The notes: generated from the letters alone by a model not told the origin. Positions 10,682 to 22,047 are shown, numbered from the stretch's first letter. The stretch: DNA of 64,000 nucleotides from Phytophthora sp. 'mugwort' (GCA_033558025.1 JAUCEF010000013.1:2597001-2661000), one strand, 5' to 3'. A program made the numbers and translations.

Positions 10682-10702
10682 TCACCGGGATTCTGACGGT
10701 GA
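10682..10702. repeat. Hairpin 3 of three related palindromes
   Basis: Arms TCACCG and CGGTGA around GGATTCTGA; the loop matches hairpin 1. Confidence 0.5.
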
Positions 10703-10987
10703 CTTGGCTTACTATGACTCTCGATGTCATTACTAGGGGTGGTCCCACTGCTTTCCTTGATCTCGTAAGCGCGCCAAACATCACCACTTAATGCAAATAC
10801 TTAAGTAGTATTTTCGGATAATTCACCCAAAAACGTTTAGTGACTTGAAGCGACACGTTCTCCGTCGGCTAATTGGCTCTTGACGTGCTGTGCGTGCATG
10901 TATGTACACGAAATGAGATGAGTGACGACTAGCGCGTGATGACCACACGCCTGCAATATACATGTCACGGGACTGATGCGATTCAGA

Positions 10988-11003
10988 GCTCATTCTTCGA
11001 TTG
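10988..11003 (+). promoter_or_regulatory. Inr/FPR initiator of the second flavohaemoglobin gene
   Basis: GCTCATTCTTCGATTG is a near-perfect match to the oomycete initiator GCTCATTYYNCAWTTT, 47-62 bp before the ATG. The promoter has outlasted the damage to the coding frame. Confidence 0.6.
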
Positions 11004-11049
11004 CCCGTCTCGAGCACAACTTAATCATTATCGTACCCCATCAACAGCA

Positions 11050-12340
11050 ATGTCCCCAACTCCCAACGATATCGCCACATCGTCTCCTCCCGCCACCGCC
11101 CCCAAACCAATGTCCGCCTCCACCATCGCTATTCTCAAGGCCACCGCTCCGGTCGTTAAGGAACACGGCACCGAGATCACCACGACTATGTACGGTATTA
11201 TGTTTTCCGAGTTCCCGGAGGTGCAGAACCTCTTCAACATGTCCCACCACCGCGTGGCTGGGTCGACCAAGGGCGGGGAGCCGACAGGGGTGTCCCGCCA
11301 GGCCACTGTACTATCGAACGCTATCATTGCCTTTGCGGCTAACTGCGACCGCCTAGGCTACCTCGATGCTGTGCCTCGCATGGTGCATAAGACGTGAGTC
11401 TGGATATTCGCGCCAAGTACTACCCGGTTGTAGGTGGATGTCCACTGCGTGCCATTAAGGTGGTGCTTAAAGATGCCGCTACGGACGAGATCATGGACGT
11501 GTGGAAGGAGGGCTACTGGTTTCTCGCTGATTTGCTGATCCAAGGTGAAGACAAGACTCGTGACAAGTTTGAACACATGTCCGGTGGTTGGTCGGGATTC
11601 CGCGACCTACGTGTGGCTCACAAGGAGAAGAACAGTGTCGAGATTACCTCGTTCTATCTGGAGAGTGCGGATGAAAGAAAACCATTCATGGACTTTCAAC
11701 CGGGCCAACTCCTCTCGCTCAAGTTCGAGAACCTGCAGAACGGTCGCTCCGTTGTGCGCAACTACAGCATTTCATCGGCCCCAGGTCAGGACTTCTACCG
11801 CATTTCCGTGAAGAAGGAGGCTGGCGACGCTAAGAAGGACATTCCGGCTGGTGTTGCCTCGTCGTACCTGCATGATGACATCGAAGTCGGCAGTATCCTG
11901 CACGTTGGTGTTCCATGTGGACATTTTTACCTTGAGATGGAGATGCCTTCTGGCAAGCCGCTTGTCTTCCTGAGTGGCGGTGTCGGCTTTACTCCATTGC
12001 TCAGCATGCTCGACTATCTCGTCGTGTCATCAGTGGAGAAGCCACCTGTCGTGTTTGTGCAGTATGCACGCAGTCCAGAAGTCCGCGCGTTCGGCCAGCA
12101 TATCGAGACTATCGCCAAGGAGAATGACTCTGTCAGTGAACACGCTGTTTACGGCGCGTCTTCGTTCGAGCTAGAGCAGTTAGAGAAGTGGCTGCCGTCT
12201 AAGGACTGCGAGTTCTACTTCTGTGGCCCTGCAGGTTTCATGGCAGCCGTGTACAAAGCGCTAAATACGCAGTGGGAATGCCGGCTGCCCAGTTACACTA
12301 CGAGTATTTTGGACCCACGCAGAATATTATTAATTCCTGA
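11050..12340 (+). pseudogene. Second flavohaemoglobin, broken by two single-base lesions
   Basis: Co-linear paralogue of the gene at 8187-9632 from MSASTIAILKATAPVVKEHG to FGPTQNI. The frame breaks at 11391/11392: against the intact copy one base is missing from the codon of the proximal haem His, so translation stops at TGA 11395. The reading resumes one frame over (VSLDIRAKYYP) and stays open through RNYSISSAPG, SGGVGFTPLLSM and CGPAGFM. Around 12276-12281 a second base is missing and homology shifts frame again to YEYFGP, ending at TGA 12338-12340. This end would give a classical Hmp-length protein without the membrane tail of the intact copy. Reading-frame homology is otherwise well kept, so the breaks are recent or are sequencing errors. 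Confidence 0.85.
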
Positions 12341-12667
12341 AGCACTAACCTGTCAATCTTCAAAACATGGCAAGTTTTTACTCTCACTCAATACAATAAT
12401 GCGCGTAACCATTTACACACGTGAATACCTTGTACTGGCAGAGCACCAAACGCTCTCTTCGTCGCAATCCACATCGGTAGCAATACTTAAAGTATACAAA
12501 AAATCTGGAAAGACAAATGCTAATCTACTCGCCTCAAATCAAACAAAACATCACGTCTCTATGTCATCTAACAGCCACCGTATCGGGTTTGGCCAGGATG
12601 CAACAGGTAGTGAGACGACGTAGACTCAGTATGGTATAATATTAATAGGACACGCAGATGTACGGTG
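12341..12667. other. No gene seen
   Basis: AT-richer DNA between the flavohaemoglobin pseudogene and the gypsy relic. The open frame that runs on from the pseudogene to 12623 is low-complexity and has no recognisable domain. Confidence 0.4.
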
Positions 12668-12786
12668 GCTGTGGAGGCTTCTAGAAGCCTCTATCACCCC
12701 CCCCCCCCGAACTGCGAGGGAGGGCGGTACTTCTGGTTTTCGCACGCCCTTCCCCAAGGCTCAGAATCTGATATACTAGGTAGCAC

Positions 12787-13648
12787 TTGTTGGTCCCAGC
12801 TACCTTACCAGAAAAGACCCATGCCGACTATGCCCAGCTAAGAGCCGAGATTGACCGGTTGAACCAAGCGATGGCAGAATGCACGCGAGTGCCCAACAAC
12901 CTGCCCAAGTTACCGGCAAGAGAGGGGAAGATGTGCGGGAACGGCTGTTCCAGATCAAGAACACGTGCCGCATCAACAGTATCTGATCGAAGACACGAGC
13001 ACGCGACTACCGGGAATCGCGGGGTCGCCAATGGAGAAGCCGGCATCGGGGTGGTTCCTGCACTGGTCTTCGACGACGAGAAGCGAGGAGCCCAAGTGTA
13101 CTATTTTCCGTGAGCATGTCCTCCAACACTTCGAGGCGTCGAACTACCAGGCCGTCCTGCGCGAGATGCTCCAGCGACTCAAGCAGACGGCGGACATCGA
13201 GACATACAACGGCGAGTGCTCAGCTCTCATCTCCCGCGTGGAAGGCATGATCATACTCGACCAGGTGTTGTGCTGTGCGAACGCTCTCAAGCCTCGCACG
13301 CGCAGCTACGTTAAGTTCGAGAACCACGAGACGCTGAGTGAAGCTATGGACTTAGCCGTCAAGTACGAGGTGACTCACTTAGTCGAAGAAGGGCGAGTTC
13401 GTCCTTCCCATAGAGAAAAGAGATCATATTCGGCTGGCCAATCCCAAGACCATGGCAAACCTTCAACAGGAAGTCGTTTTGCGGGAAAGGTCGATTCAAG
13501 CCGAAATCGGACACCAAGCATGTTGAAGATCGTACCTTTTCTTTTGCAAGAAACCAGGCCACATCAAGGCCAATTGCTTCGCCTGGAAGAAGGAACAAGG
13601 CAAGCAGGGAAACGACCAACCACGTCAGTGAAGAGGGCACTGGCGTGA
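12787..13648 (+). pseudogene. Gypsy 1 gag
   Basis: Retrotransposon capsid protein in at least two frames. The core reads FREHVLQHFEASNYQAVLRE and later RVEGMIILDQVLCCANALKP, typical of the retrotransposon gag domain. A zinc knuckle follows near 13540-13590 in another frame (FCKKPGHIKANC), with the first Cys of CxxC replaced. Confidence 0.65.
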
Positions 13649-13669
13649 CCGAGAGTAACCAGAACGACT

Positions 13670-14080
13670 AAGATTGACAATATCAGCCTCAACGTTCTGA
13701 ATGACAACCCTCTTGTCTACAAGTCCCGGCCGCTGTTCTCCGTTTTGGGCGAGATGCACGCGGGGTATTAAGGACATATCGACGCGAACTATGTTGCTGG
13801 ACTGCGGGGTGACCACGCTTTATGTGTCAAACCACTGGGTCGCGGAGCATCAGCTTCGGACAACAGAGTTTCAGTGACAAGAATATCAGCGTCGAGCTTG
13901 GAGACAACCAAATCGTGGAAGCGGAACTGGAAGTTCTACCTCTCGATATCCACGTGTCGGGGCTAGACGAGGCATACCAGTGTGTTGCCGTAGTCTACGC
14001 GATACCTGACGAATTTAACGCATCCTCGGAATCCCATTCTTCGAAGATGTACAGCCCCAAATCAACTGGAGAAGTCGACG
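13670..14080 (+). pseudogene. Gypsy 1 aspartic protease
   Basis: The retropepsin active site appears as LLDCGVTTLYVSNHWV, where DTGA is usual, followed in a shifted frame by VELGDNQIVEAELEVLPL and LDEAYQCVAVVYAIPDEF. The segment would cut the gag-pol polyprotein. The changed active-site context and a frameshift near 13870 make it inactive. Confidence 0.6.
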
Positions 14081-14479
14081 TATCAAGGAACAGGAGTGAA
14101 GACTCTGCACTGGAAGCGGTCAGGTGCCACCTGTGGACCGATCGTGGTAGGCGGACTGGTGATTGTCTCGGGCTTCGGAGATCTGTCGAGGCGAAAGGCC
14201 TGTCGGCGAAAAGACCCGAGTCCTGTCGAGGCGCCGCGCCGGAAACGGCTGTGAAGTCTGTAGATGGACCGAATCGCGACGTGGAGTCACCAGAACGCGA
14301 AGGTACTGCAGGAGAGACTCATGGGAGCAGCAGTACCAAGGGGAAATACATCTTCGTGTAAAAGATGCTCACAATTGGCGTGGTAGATGAGATTGGTATG
14401 GAGACCAAGTACATCACGCGAAAGAGATCGCGAAAGTTCCTGAGAATCAAGATCAAGTCGATCAATAAACCCGATTTAT

Positions 14480-15960
14480 GATGGTCCTGTCGAACGAGAC
14501 AAGCAAGCAAGTTGTTCGATCACTGCAACGGCGACGAGAACGTCGGAAGTGCGAAGGCACAACGATATCTGGAGACGGACTGGGATAGCTTCCAAGACAA
14601 TCCGGCTTTTCAGCTACTCGTGAAGTACAAGGACAGTGTGTTTCGTCCTGAACTTCCAGAAGACTTCCCGAGAAACGCGACATCGAGCATTAGATCGACG
14701 GGAAATATTCGAATCTTGCGATGTATCGGCAGCAGTGGAGACAATCACCGGAACAACAGCGCGAAATCGTGCGCTGGGTTGAAGACATGGTAAAGAAAAA
14801 AGTTATCCGTCCAAGTATCAGCTCACATGCTGCGCCAACGTTCTGCGTCCGCAAACCAGTCGGATGGAGAATTGTTCCCGATTACCGATACTTGAGCTCG
14901 AACACTGGGCGCCAGAGTATTCCGATGACAAGGAAGGAAGACATCTTAGACGCCATGTCGGGTGCGTACTGGTTCTCGACAATTGACCTGATGTCCGCGT
15001 ACTACCATGTTCGAATGCGTGAAAAGGACGTCAAGTACACAGAGTTTCAGGCCCCAAACGGACTCTGGGAGTACCTGGTACTGCCGATGGGGGTCTGCAA
15101 CGCACCTGCGACGATGCATCGTTTGAAATCGAATCTGTTCGTGGCTTGGAGATCACGGAGTCTTTATACGACAACATCTACAGCTTCACGAAGCCCACAG
15201 CATTGAAGAGCATCTCGAAGACTTGCGGAAGACCTTGAACATCTTGCGTATTAATAAGCGTAATGTGAAGCTTGTCAAGTGCGTATTCTGCGCTGAAGAA
15301 ACCCCGTGCTTAGGTGACTTCGTTGGACGAGATGGAGTACTGATGGATCCCGATAAGGTCCAGACGATCAAGGACTGGCCCGTACCTCGAACGCAAGAGG
15401 AACTTCACAGCTTCCTCTCTTGACCGGCTACGTCCAACGTTTCTGCCCGGAGTACGACCATGTTCGCTCTCCTGAAGAAGCAGAACAAGCGCAACCCGAA
15501 GATCCACTTCAACGCCGAGCAGTTAAAGAACTTCAAAGACTGAAGCGGCGGTTGTGCGACCCACCGGTACTGCACCTTCCCGATTTCAGTCAGCCTATGC
15601 ATCTCCGGACCGTCGCGAGCAAGTTTGCCGTTGGGGGGGGGGGGGGAGTATTGTACCAGGTCGTCGATGGTGTTGAAGTCCGATTACATACACTAGCAGG
15701 AAGATGAAGTCAGCGAAGCTGAACTGCCCCACCAGCAACAGGAACACCTTGCGATCGTTCACGCTCTGACCGCATTTAGGATCTACTGTTTGGACAAGTC
15801 TCCGATTGTCGAGACCGATCATAAGAGTCCTGAAGGCCTGTTCACGCAGAAGATGGCTAACCGACGCCTAGCTCGCTCGTACGACATCCTCCCGAGTACC
15901 GGCCGACCTTCTCTTATCTGCCCGGAGCGAAGAACGTCATCGCGGATGCTCTGAGTCGAA
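14480..15960 (+). pseudogene. Gypsy 1 reverse transcriptase and RNase H
   Basis: RT blocks are PTFCVRKPVGWRIVPDYRYL, FSTIDLMSAYYHVRM and YLVLPMGVCNAPATM. The catalytic Y-x-D-D box reads YDNI near 15170 in another frame, so the second Asp is lost. The connection continues with LVKCVFCAEETPCLGDFV and HSFLSL/TGYVQRFCPEY, then decayed RNase H up to about 15960. A run of 14 G at 15633-15646 interrupts the RNase H region. Confidence 0.7.
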
Positions 15961-16149
15961 GGCCCGACTTGCGACCAGAGACGAAGTTTTTCCATGACTT
16001 GAGCGTGACAAGCTTTGATGATACCTCTTTCAGCTTGGCGGTCAGTGAGATGACCACCAGCTCCGAATTGATCACCAGCAGCAAGAAGGCGTACAAAAAG
16101 GACCGAGAAGATCCAAGCAATCTTTGCGGCGATCAAGCGACGTAGAGCT

Positions 16150-17380
16150 GACCCCAAAACCAAGCATGTGCACCAGCACCACAAGAAGTATCGTTGCTAT
16201 TCCGAGGCGAATGGATTACTCTGGTATCAAACGCCTGCTGATGGCATGCCTCGCATCGTCATGCCGATCGATTTGAAGTTACGGCAGACGATAATCAGCG
16301 AGTACCATGACACCAACTACGGCGGACATCCTGGTGGCGAACAGACGTACTTGACACTTGCACGTCGTTGGTACTGGTCCAAGATGCCCAAGTCCATCCA
16401 GCGATTCATCGCAGATTGCGAGCCGTGTCGGCGGAACAAGCCACGATTGACGAAGCCTCCAGGACTGTTTGAGCCACCGAGCATCCCGGACGAGTGATGT
16501 CGATCCATCTCCATGGACTTCATCGCGGACCTACCGCGAACGAAGCGCGACGTCGACTCCATCTGGGTCGTGGTCGATCGGTTGACCAAGCGTTGCCACT
16601 TCGTGCCCACGACCAAGACGGTGACAGCTGAAGGTGTTGCTCGACTCTTCATCGACAACATCTGGAAGTTACACGGAATGCCATCGAGAATCGTGTCTGA
16701 TCGCGATCGGAAGTTCGTGTCGAGCTTATGGCGGCACGTCTTAAGTCTATCGGAACGAAGCTGAGCATGACCGTAGCCCACCGAGCGCAAGGTGATGGAC
16801 AAACGGAGCGAATGAATCGTTGACTGGAGGAGTATCTTCGCTACTATGTCGGTCCGCTGCAGGATGACTGGGACGTTCACTTACCCAACGCTGAGTTTGC
16901 CATTAACTCGATGGTCAACGCAAGCTCGAAACTTGCACCGTTTGAGGCGGATCTGGGTTACATCCCATTGAACCCACGCCAACTCGCGGCGGAGCAACTT
17001 GCACGTGTACCTAAGAGTCGTCACGGCGCTGGATTCCACGAGCGACAAGCAGTAATTCTGCTACGCTGTCGTGAAGCACTAGCGGAATCCCAAGAACGAA
17101 TGCGTGACGTCGACGACCGGAACCATGAGGAACAAGTCTTTGAAGTTGGGGATCGAGTGTACTTAAGTACGAAAAACCTCGACCCAAAACACTCTGGTCT
17201 ACCGAATGCCACGAAGTTTGGACCAAAGTGGATTGGTCCGTACACGATCACGCGCAAGATTCACAATCACGCGTACGAACTTAACATTCAAGCTGACAAC
17301 AAGCTGCACCAGTTTTCAATACCGGTTCGCGCAAGCCCTACAAGGACCCAAGCCGATTATCACGGCCCCACAATGTCATC
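16150..17380 (+). pseudogene. Gypsy 1 integrase
   Basis: The zinc-binding HHCC region is visible: HDTNYGGHPGG, then CEPCRRNKP. The catalytic core starts SMDFIADLPRTKRDVDSIW (first Asp kept) and continues with HGMPSRIVSDRDRKF (second Asp), but the Glu region at 16790-16830 is split by stops. The C-terminal part is FEVGDRVYLSTKNL and GPKWIGPYTITRK. Integrase inserts the cDNA; this copy is broken. Confidence 0.7.
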
Positions 17381-17384
17381 CTAG

Positions 17385-17582
17385 CGGATGATGGTGGTGT
17401 CGGCCAACTCGTTCAACTGCTTCTTGGAAAGCGTCGACACAAGCGACAAACCCAATTCCTTGTGAAGTGGGTGGGTGAGGTGAAGCCCACCTGGGAACCG
17501 GTGGAGAATTTGAACCATGTACCGGACTTGATCGCAGCATTCGAGGCCAAGCGCAGAAGGAAACGAAGAAGGCGAAGTTAAG
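17385..17582 (+). pseudogene. Gypsy 1 chromodomain
   Basis: After the integrase, reading in frame gives QFLVKWVGEVKPTWEPVENL followed by VPDLIAAFEAK, a chromodomain that directs insertion into chromatin. It places the element in the chromovirus branch. Confidence 0.65.
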
Positions 17583-17595
17583 ATCCAAGTTGAGT

Positions 17596-17617
17596 GGGGG
17601 GGGGGGGGGGGGGGGGC
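17596..17617 (+). repeat. Run of 22 G at the polypurine-tract position
   Basis: Preceded by AGTTGAGT; the second gypsy element has CTTAAGT before its 7-G polypurine tract at 53585-53591. The run here looks like an expanded polypurine tract. No LTR follows it. Confidence 0.5.
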
Positions 17618-17619
17618 TC

Positions 17620-18320
17620 GAAGACCTACGTGTATTCCTGAATACACCCCCAAAAGCTGCTGCAACTTCTGCCTTAGGCGCTTCTCGCGCTCCTTCTGTC
17701 TTTTCGACTTGCGCTTCCCGTGTCGGCAGACATACCCAGGTCCAACGGCACAGAGGGACGACATCCATCGGCGGATCTCGCTTTTCGTTGAAGTTTTCGA
17801 GGGCAATCAAGTTCTCGTTAGGACCATGCGAAATCACGGCAAAGCAATGGCCCAACCTATCTTCACCAGCACTAGTCAAGTAAGCACCTGCAGGCAGGGC
17901 TTTGCATACACGGCTCGGTATTTCCACGTTCGCGCTGCAGCCCGGAATAATGTTAGGAAGGAGATGGTCGTAATTTAGCGGCACACTGAGTCTCTGCAGA
18001 TGCTTGAAGAAATCCGTCACGTCGTCGCGAGAAACTCCATTCGCAATGCTGTCTGGGCGAGTTTTTTTCGTAAGCGTCCCACATCTTCATCGTAACGAGA
18101 TCAGGCTCTCCGAGAAAGTACAGGGCAATTCAGGATGCATCCATGAAGCAAGTACCAGCACGCGAAGCCGATCCCGCTCCGTCCACCACGTTGTGAAGGG
18201 GTGAATATAACCGGACGCTTTCCACTCATCAACTTGCTGCATCATGGGGCGCAGAGATGGCTTGTCAAGTTCTCCCATCCACATTGGAGCGGGCGACCCT
18301 TCCAATGCACGAGATAGCAC
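17620..18320 (-). pseudogene. Unidentified reading frame, possible retroelement accessory domain
   Basis: Not firmly recognised. The minus strand reads from about 18320 (WMGELDKPSLRPMMQQVDEW) and from 18020 (MTDFFKHLQRLSVPLNYDHL) to about 17650, with KALPAGAYLTSAGEDRLGHC in the middle. A 'GxYxxxxxxxxxGHCF' block followed by a Trp-containing end (LCRWTWV) recalls Cys/His-type domains that I associate with oomycete retroelement ORFs, but this is a weak impression. The pieces are in different frames. It lies antisense to and just beyond gypsy 1. Confidence 0.25.
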
Positions 18321-19566
18321 CGGTGAGGATCTTCACCGTGCACGTGCACGTCAATTAGGCGAGAAATGCGGGCTTCCATATCGTACACTCAGCATTGGGA
18401 TCGTAACGGTTGATTTGGTGCGAGCTGGGTGCCCTTCGGGCACGGGAGAAAGCGGAGGATGCCATGCAAAAGTTTTGGCTTCACGCTGCAGGCGAGAGCG
18501 GGCAGTCTTTGGACGTTCCTCTTCATCATCGCTGTCGTCGAAGATCCCCTCATCAATTGGAGTATCGACAGGCTCCCTAAATCATTGTCAAGTTCACCAC
18601 TAGGCTCACCATGCTCAAAGTTTCACTCATCATGGCTTGAACATGGCGGCGGGGCACCAGCATCGCTGGGCATTGTGTCTAAAATTGCGGGGAGCCGGGG
18701 CGACTTAGATGTACCCATAATATTCTCGACAGCCGGCGAAGCTGGATGTGACGGTGAATCAGAGCTCGAGTCCGATCCGGCAAATCACTATTGCGAGCAC
18801 CTAGTCACTCTTAGGCGACTTATCACTATCAAAGGGATAGGCGTCGGCTGTGGGCGAAGCGTTAACTGGGCGAGGCGACGTGGGCAGCACCACAGAAGCT
18901 TCAACAGGCAGCTGTACTGCAGGCAGCAAGCCAGGCGACAGATCACGCGTTGATCAAGCAGAGGCGGGTTCGCGAGGGCTGGGCCCCAGGGCCCCAGTAG
19001 AGCATGTGGTCCAGCAGGCCTTCATCGGACTCGGCAGCTTCCCGGCGTCGCTGACGACGCGGGTGCGACAGAAGGTACGTGCGCAGCAGAAGAGGAGCGC
19101 GCGGCTGAAGAAGGGCGCGCGGTAGAAGGTGCCGCTGGAGCCACTGTCAACACGTCAAGCACCTATCGTTTGGGATTCCATCCCGCCTTCAACCAGGCTC
19201 GAAATAGCAGAGCCTTCGGCACATGCACCTTCTCGCAGCCTTACTCAGACCATTGAACAATCTTGCCCGAAACGCCCTCGCTTTATCGTTGTCGTTTTCT
19301 ACGGCCTCTCTCAGAAACCTTGTGCTTGCTTTGTCACTCTGCGTCGAAGCGAGCCAACGAGCTTGGGACGAATCGGTCAAAGAAGTCGCATCGTGATCCT
19401 TGTATGCTGCGGTCGTCGTGACAGCCGTACAGGCTACCAGAAGGCTAGCCGCTACCAGCAGCCAAGTATAGAACTACCTCATTATTACTGTTCGTCGAAC
19501 CAGTCGTCGAGGTCAAATCGGAGAATGGGAGAGGCGTAACTAAAGAAACAGCCCTAATTTACGTAA
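18321..19566. other. No gene supported
   Basis: Long open stretches exist on both strands (for example 18429-18953 and 19129-19539 on the plus strand), but they have no recognisable domain and a composition typical of decayed mobile-element DNA. Confidence 0.4.
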
Positions 19567-19601
19567 ATTGATTTCGATTAGGGCCCCTAATCGTAATCAA
19601 T
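19567..19601. repeat. 35-bp near-perfect palindrome
   Basis: Arms ATTGATT + CGATTAGGG, mirrored by CCCTAATCG + AATCAAT, with a single C at the centre and one T:T mismatch between the arm blocks. TTTACGTAAA, another palindrome, and CCCTAAT lie directly upstream (19551-19567). Confidence 0.7.
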
Positions 19602-20111
19602 ACAAGCAAACATATTTCGCGGGTTATAGTGTTTTGAGAGTAGAAATCCATTTGCATGTATTAACCCTTTCGTGAACCACCTAGCTAAACCATTCAATAT
19701 TGTACAGAGTTAACACAGTATACTAAGATGTAAAAGGAGGCAAAATGCATGGGCTCTCCTGCTAAGTACTACGTCTGCATGACACGATACTAGTATGCTA
19801 ACAGTGGACGACAGCGTTGAGGACGCTTTTCTCCCTACCAAAAGATATACCAATCGTTTCTTTATAGTATTCTGCGTTGATTGGAGCACACATGAGGAAA
19901 ATCCGCCGACTCGTTCTTTGGAAACTTGCATTGAAGTCAACCCCTATAGAGCAGTATCCACCTCCTAATAACGTGCTAATAAAATAAATGATTACAATAT
20001 CTGCAATAAGACTATCCAATCAAATTGTGCATGCATTATGAATGTTAGGTTATATAAGCTCGCTATTTCCTCTTCGTCTTCGTCAGCGAGCCCCTCATCC
20101 GATGAGATTCG

Positions 20112-21516
20112 TCACAGTTGTCCATCGCATCGAGATGGCCCTTCAGTTGCATGAGCTGCTTGAATGCAGCTTTGATACAGCCCTGCACACTTGTTTTGCT
20201 TTAAATTTTCAAACACGCGCTCTAGCTGAGGTCGGATGTCTGCAAAGGTTATGCTTGTAGAGTACTGCTGGCCGACCTTGTCCTTTACGATAGCCCATAC
20301 AAGCTCTATAGACTGGAGGTCTGAATGGTATGGTGGCGTGTAAACCACCTCGTGACCCTTTGTAGCCGCCATGTCCACGACAGCTGGAACAACATTGTTT
20401 TGAATGTGTTTCGAATGTCAATCCCATAGTATTTTTTGTTGCATTTGGGGGAACTTCAAGATGGTACTCAGCCATAGAATCCAGCATTTTGGCGCGCCTG
20501 CTACCTTGTTTCGGTGTGCTTGCTGGAAGCACTTTGTGGTATTTTGCATAGTCTATAACTATAAAGCAATTTTACTACTGCAAACTATCCAGCACCTTTA
20601 ACAATATACCCATCCAATTCACGAAATAATCGTGGCAGAACATGCCGTGATAATCTGCCGTCTGCTTTCCGCCTTGAAAGATATCGACAGTCTCGTCAGG
20701 AGATGTGCGCACTGTGTCTCAGTACAGTCCTCATCGCTCACAGTTCGGTATTCATCAATAATCGCTGCGATAAAGCAGAGTCGTCTGCCTTTGTGTTTGG
20801 CTTTGACAGATAAGTCATCAGTAGTATCGACTAGCGAGTCATTGTGGCGTGTGTAGTTCTGATGAATGTAGCTTTCGTCGAGGTACACACGACGCGATAA
20901 AATTTCACTGCTTGTCATTTTCTTCCCATATTCAGCTCGCGCAAGTCGTTAGCAGGTAACAACTTCAACGTCTTGCCTTTGTTGTGTTCCCTCTTGTGTA
21001 TCCATGTTGGTTCACAAAGCGTTGTACTGTCCGCAAAGCGGCTTTCGTACTGTCGCTTTCAGTACTATCCACAGCCAAATAATTCTGCTTTGCTAAAAGA
21101 TGCATGACATCTTTGGCTGTAGTCCGCGTTTGGTTTCACATCTACTCCGAATGAAATCACGAACCATCTGTTGTATTATTGTCGATTGAGGTAGTCTAGT
21201 CATCCGGTCACTTCGATTTTTTTTTCAGGAGGAGCAGCAACCACAACAGTACCATGAGATCGAAAAGTAGACCAAACTTCACCACACGTCTTAGTAGGAC
21301 GACCAAGCAAACGTGCAACTTTGTTCGTAATAGACTTCTTTCGCGGTACAACCCAGTGATCAGCAAAAAAAAAATAATAGCCTGGGGAGCGAGAATATCG
21401 TACTTCTCACCTGCAGTGAGAGCTCCATCACGGTGTGCCTTCACGCACGATTTGGCGCGGGCGGCCTCTTCATTTTCTCGCCGAGCTTTCTTCCCACGGC
21501 CGTCCTTCTGTGACAT
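20112..21516 (-). pseudogene. Tc1/mariner-superfamily (DDE_3-like) transposase relic
   Basis: Minus-strand pieces in several frames. Near 21516-21400 is an N-terminal segment with AHRDGALTAGEKYDILAPQA. Near 20918-20770 is VYLDESYIHQNYTRHNDSL then GRRLCFIAAIIDEYR, which holds the first catalytic Asp. Near 20532-20440 is RRAKMLDSMAEYHLEVPPNA. Near 20378-20280 is VYTPPYHSDLQSIELVWAIV, holding the last catalytic Glu. The family cuts and pastes DNA at TA sites. Many stops. Terminal repeats were not found. Confidence 0.65.
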
Positions 21517-21620
21517 CCCCTACAATGCTGAAATGTGACTTTCCGGACTATTTTGTCCGGCTCCAACCCCGATTTGTCCAGGCAAAAATATTATACCTGT
21601 ACAATCGCATAAAATAATAG

Positions 21621-22047
21621 GCGTCACTTATGACAGTTTATAAATATGTACAGGTAGAATTAGCCATTGGGTACTGGTCAAAAAGGCGACAATGGTTGCG
21701 GAATAATCAAAAGAAATACACAGCGTCAAAGGTTTTGCGAAAGGAAACGGATGGGAAACCGCATTTGTGGCTATCTGGTTGATCTCAGCAGCCTGTGAGT
21801 TTCAAACCGATCAGAGGATATTTGACAACGCTACACTGAAAAGCGTCCTCGGCGCAGTCGACTACTGTAAAAAAAACACATTTGCCTCCGTTTATGAATT
21901 ACGGTACTACTCCACCGTGTCGCTGATTGGACAGAAAATATCCCGGTCATCTGATTGGTATCATGGAGCCTCAGCGATCCAATCAAAATTCCAGAAAATG
22001 TAGGCACGTGTTGCTGTGCCCACCCAGGTTCGTCACATCGTTGTTTT
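21621..22047. other. No gene seen
   Basis: Contains short CCAAT/ATTGG-type inverted motifs near 21900-22010 but no coding frame or clear repeat. Confidence 0.4.

Larger units (their letters stand above)
9716..10987. promoter_or_regulatory. Divergent control region between two flavohaemoglobin genes
   Basis: No convincing coding frame. The 9-mer GTCACTCAT occurs at 9892-9900, 9970-9978 and 10382-10390, and its reverse complement ATGAGTGAC at 10918-10926. Three related hairpins lie at 10214-10232, 10546-10576 and 10682-10702. The two ends carry Inr-like elements facing outward. The layout suggests shared regulation of the pair, but no factor can be named. Confidence 0.5.
12668..17617 (+). mobile_element. 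Ty3/gypsy chromovirus relic (gypsy 1)
   Basis: Gag, protease, RT, RNase H, integrase and chromodomain occur in chromovirus order, all on the plus strand, broken by many frameshifts. A likely 5' LTR remnant begins near 12668 (TGTGGAGG, with the palindrome AGGCTTCTAGAAGCCT at 12675-12690 and a run of 12 C at 12697-12708), but no complete LTR pair is recognisable. The end is a run of 22 G (17596-17617) where the polypurine tract should be. Confidence 0.75.

Noticed and set aside
11394..11399. GTGAGT as a splice donor that would rescue the second flavohaemoglobin
   Set aside because: The sequence directly after it encodes the next conserved residues in another frame, so no intron is present; one base is missing instead.
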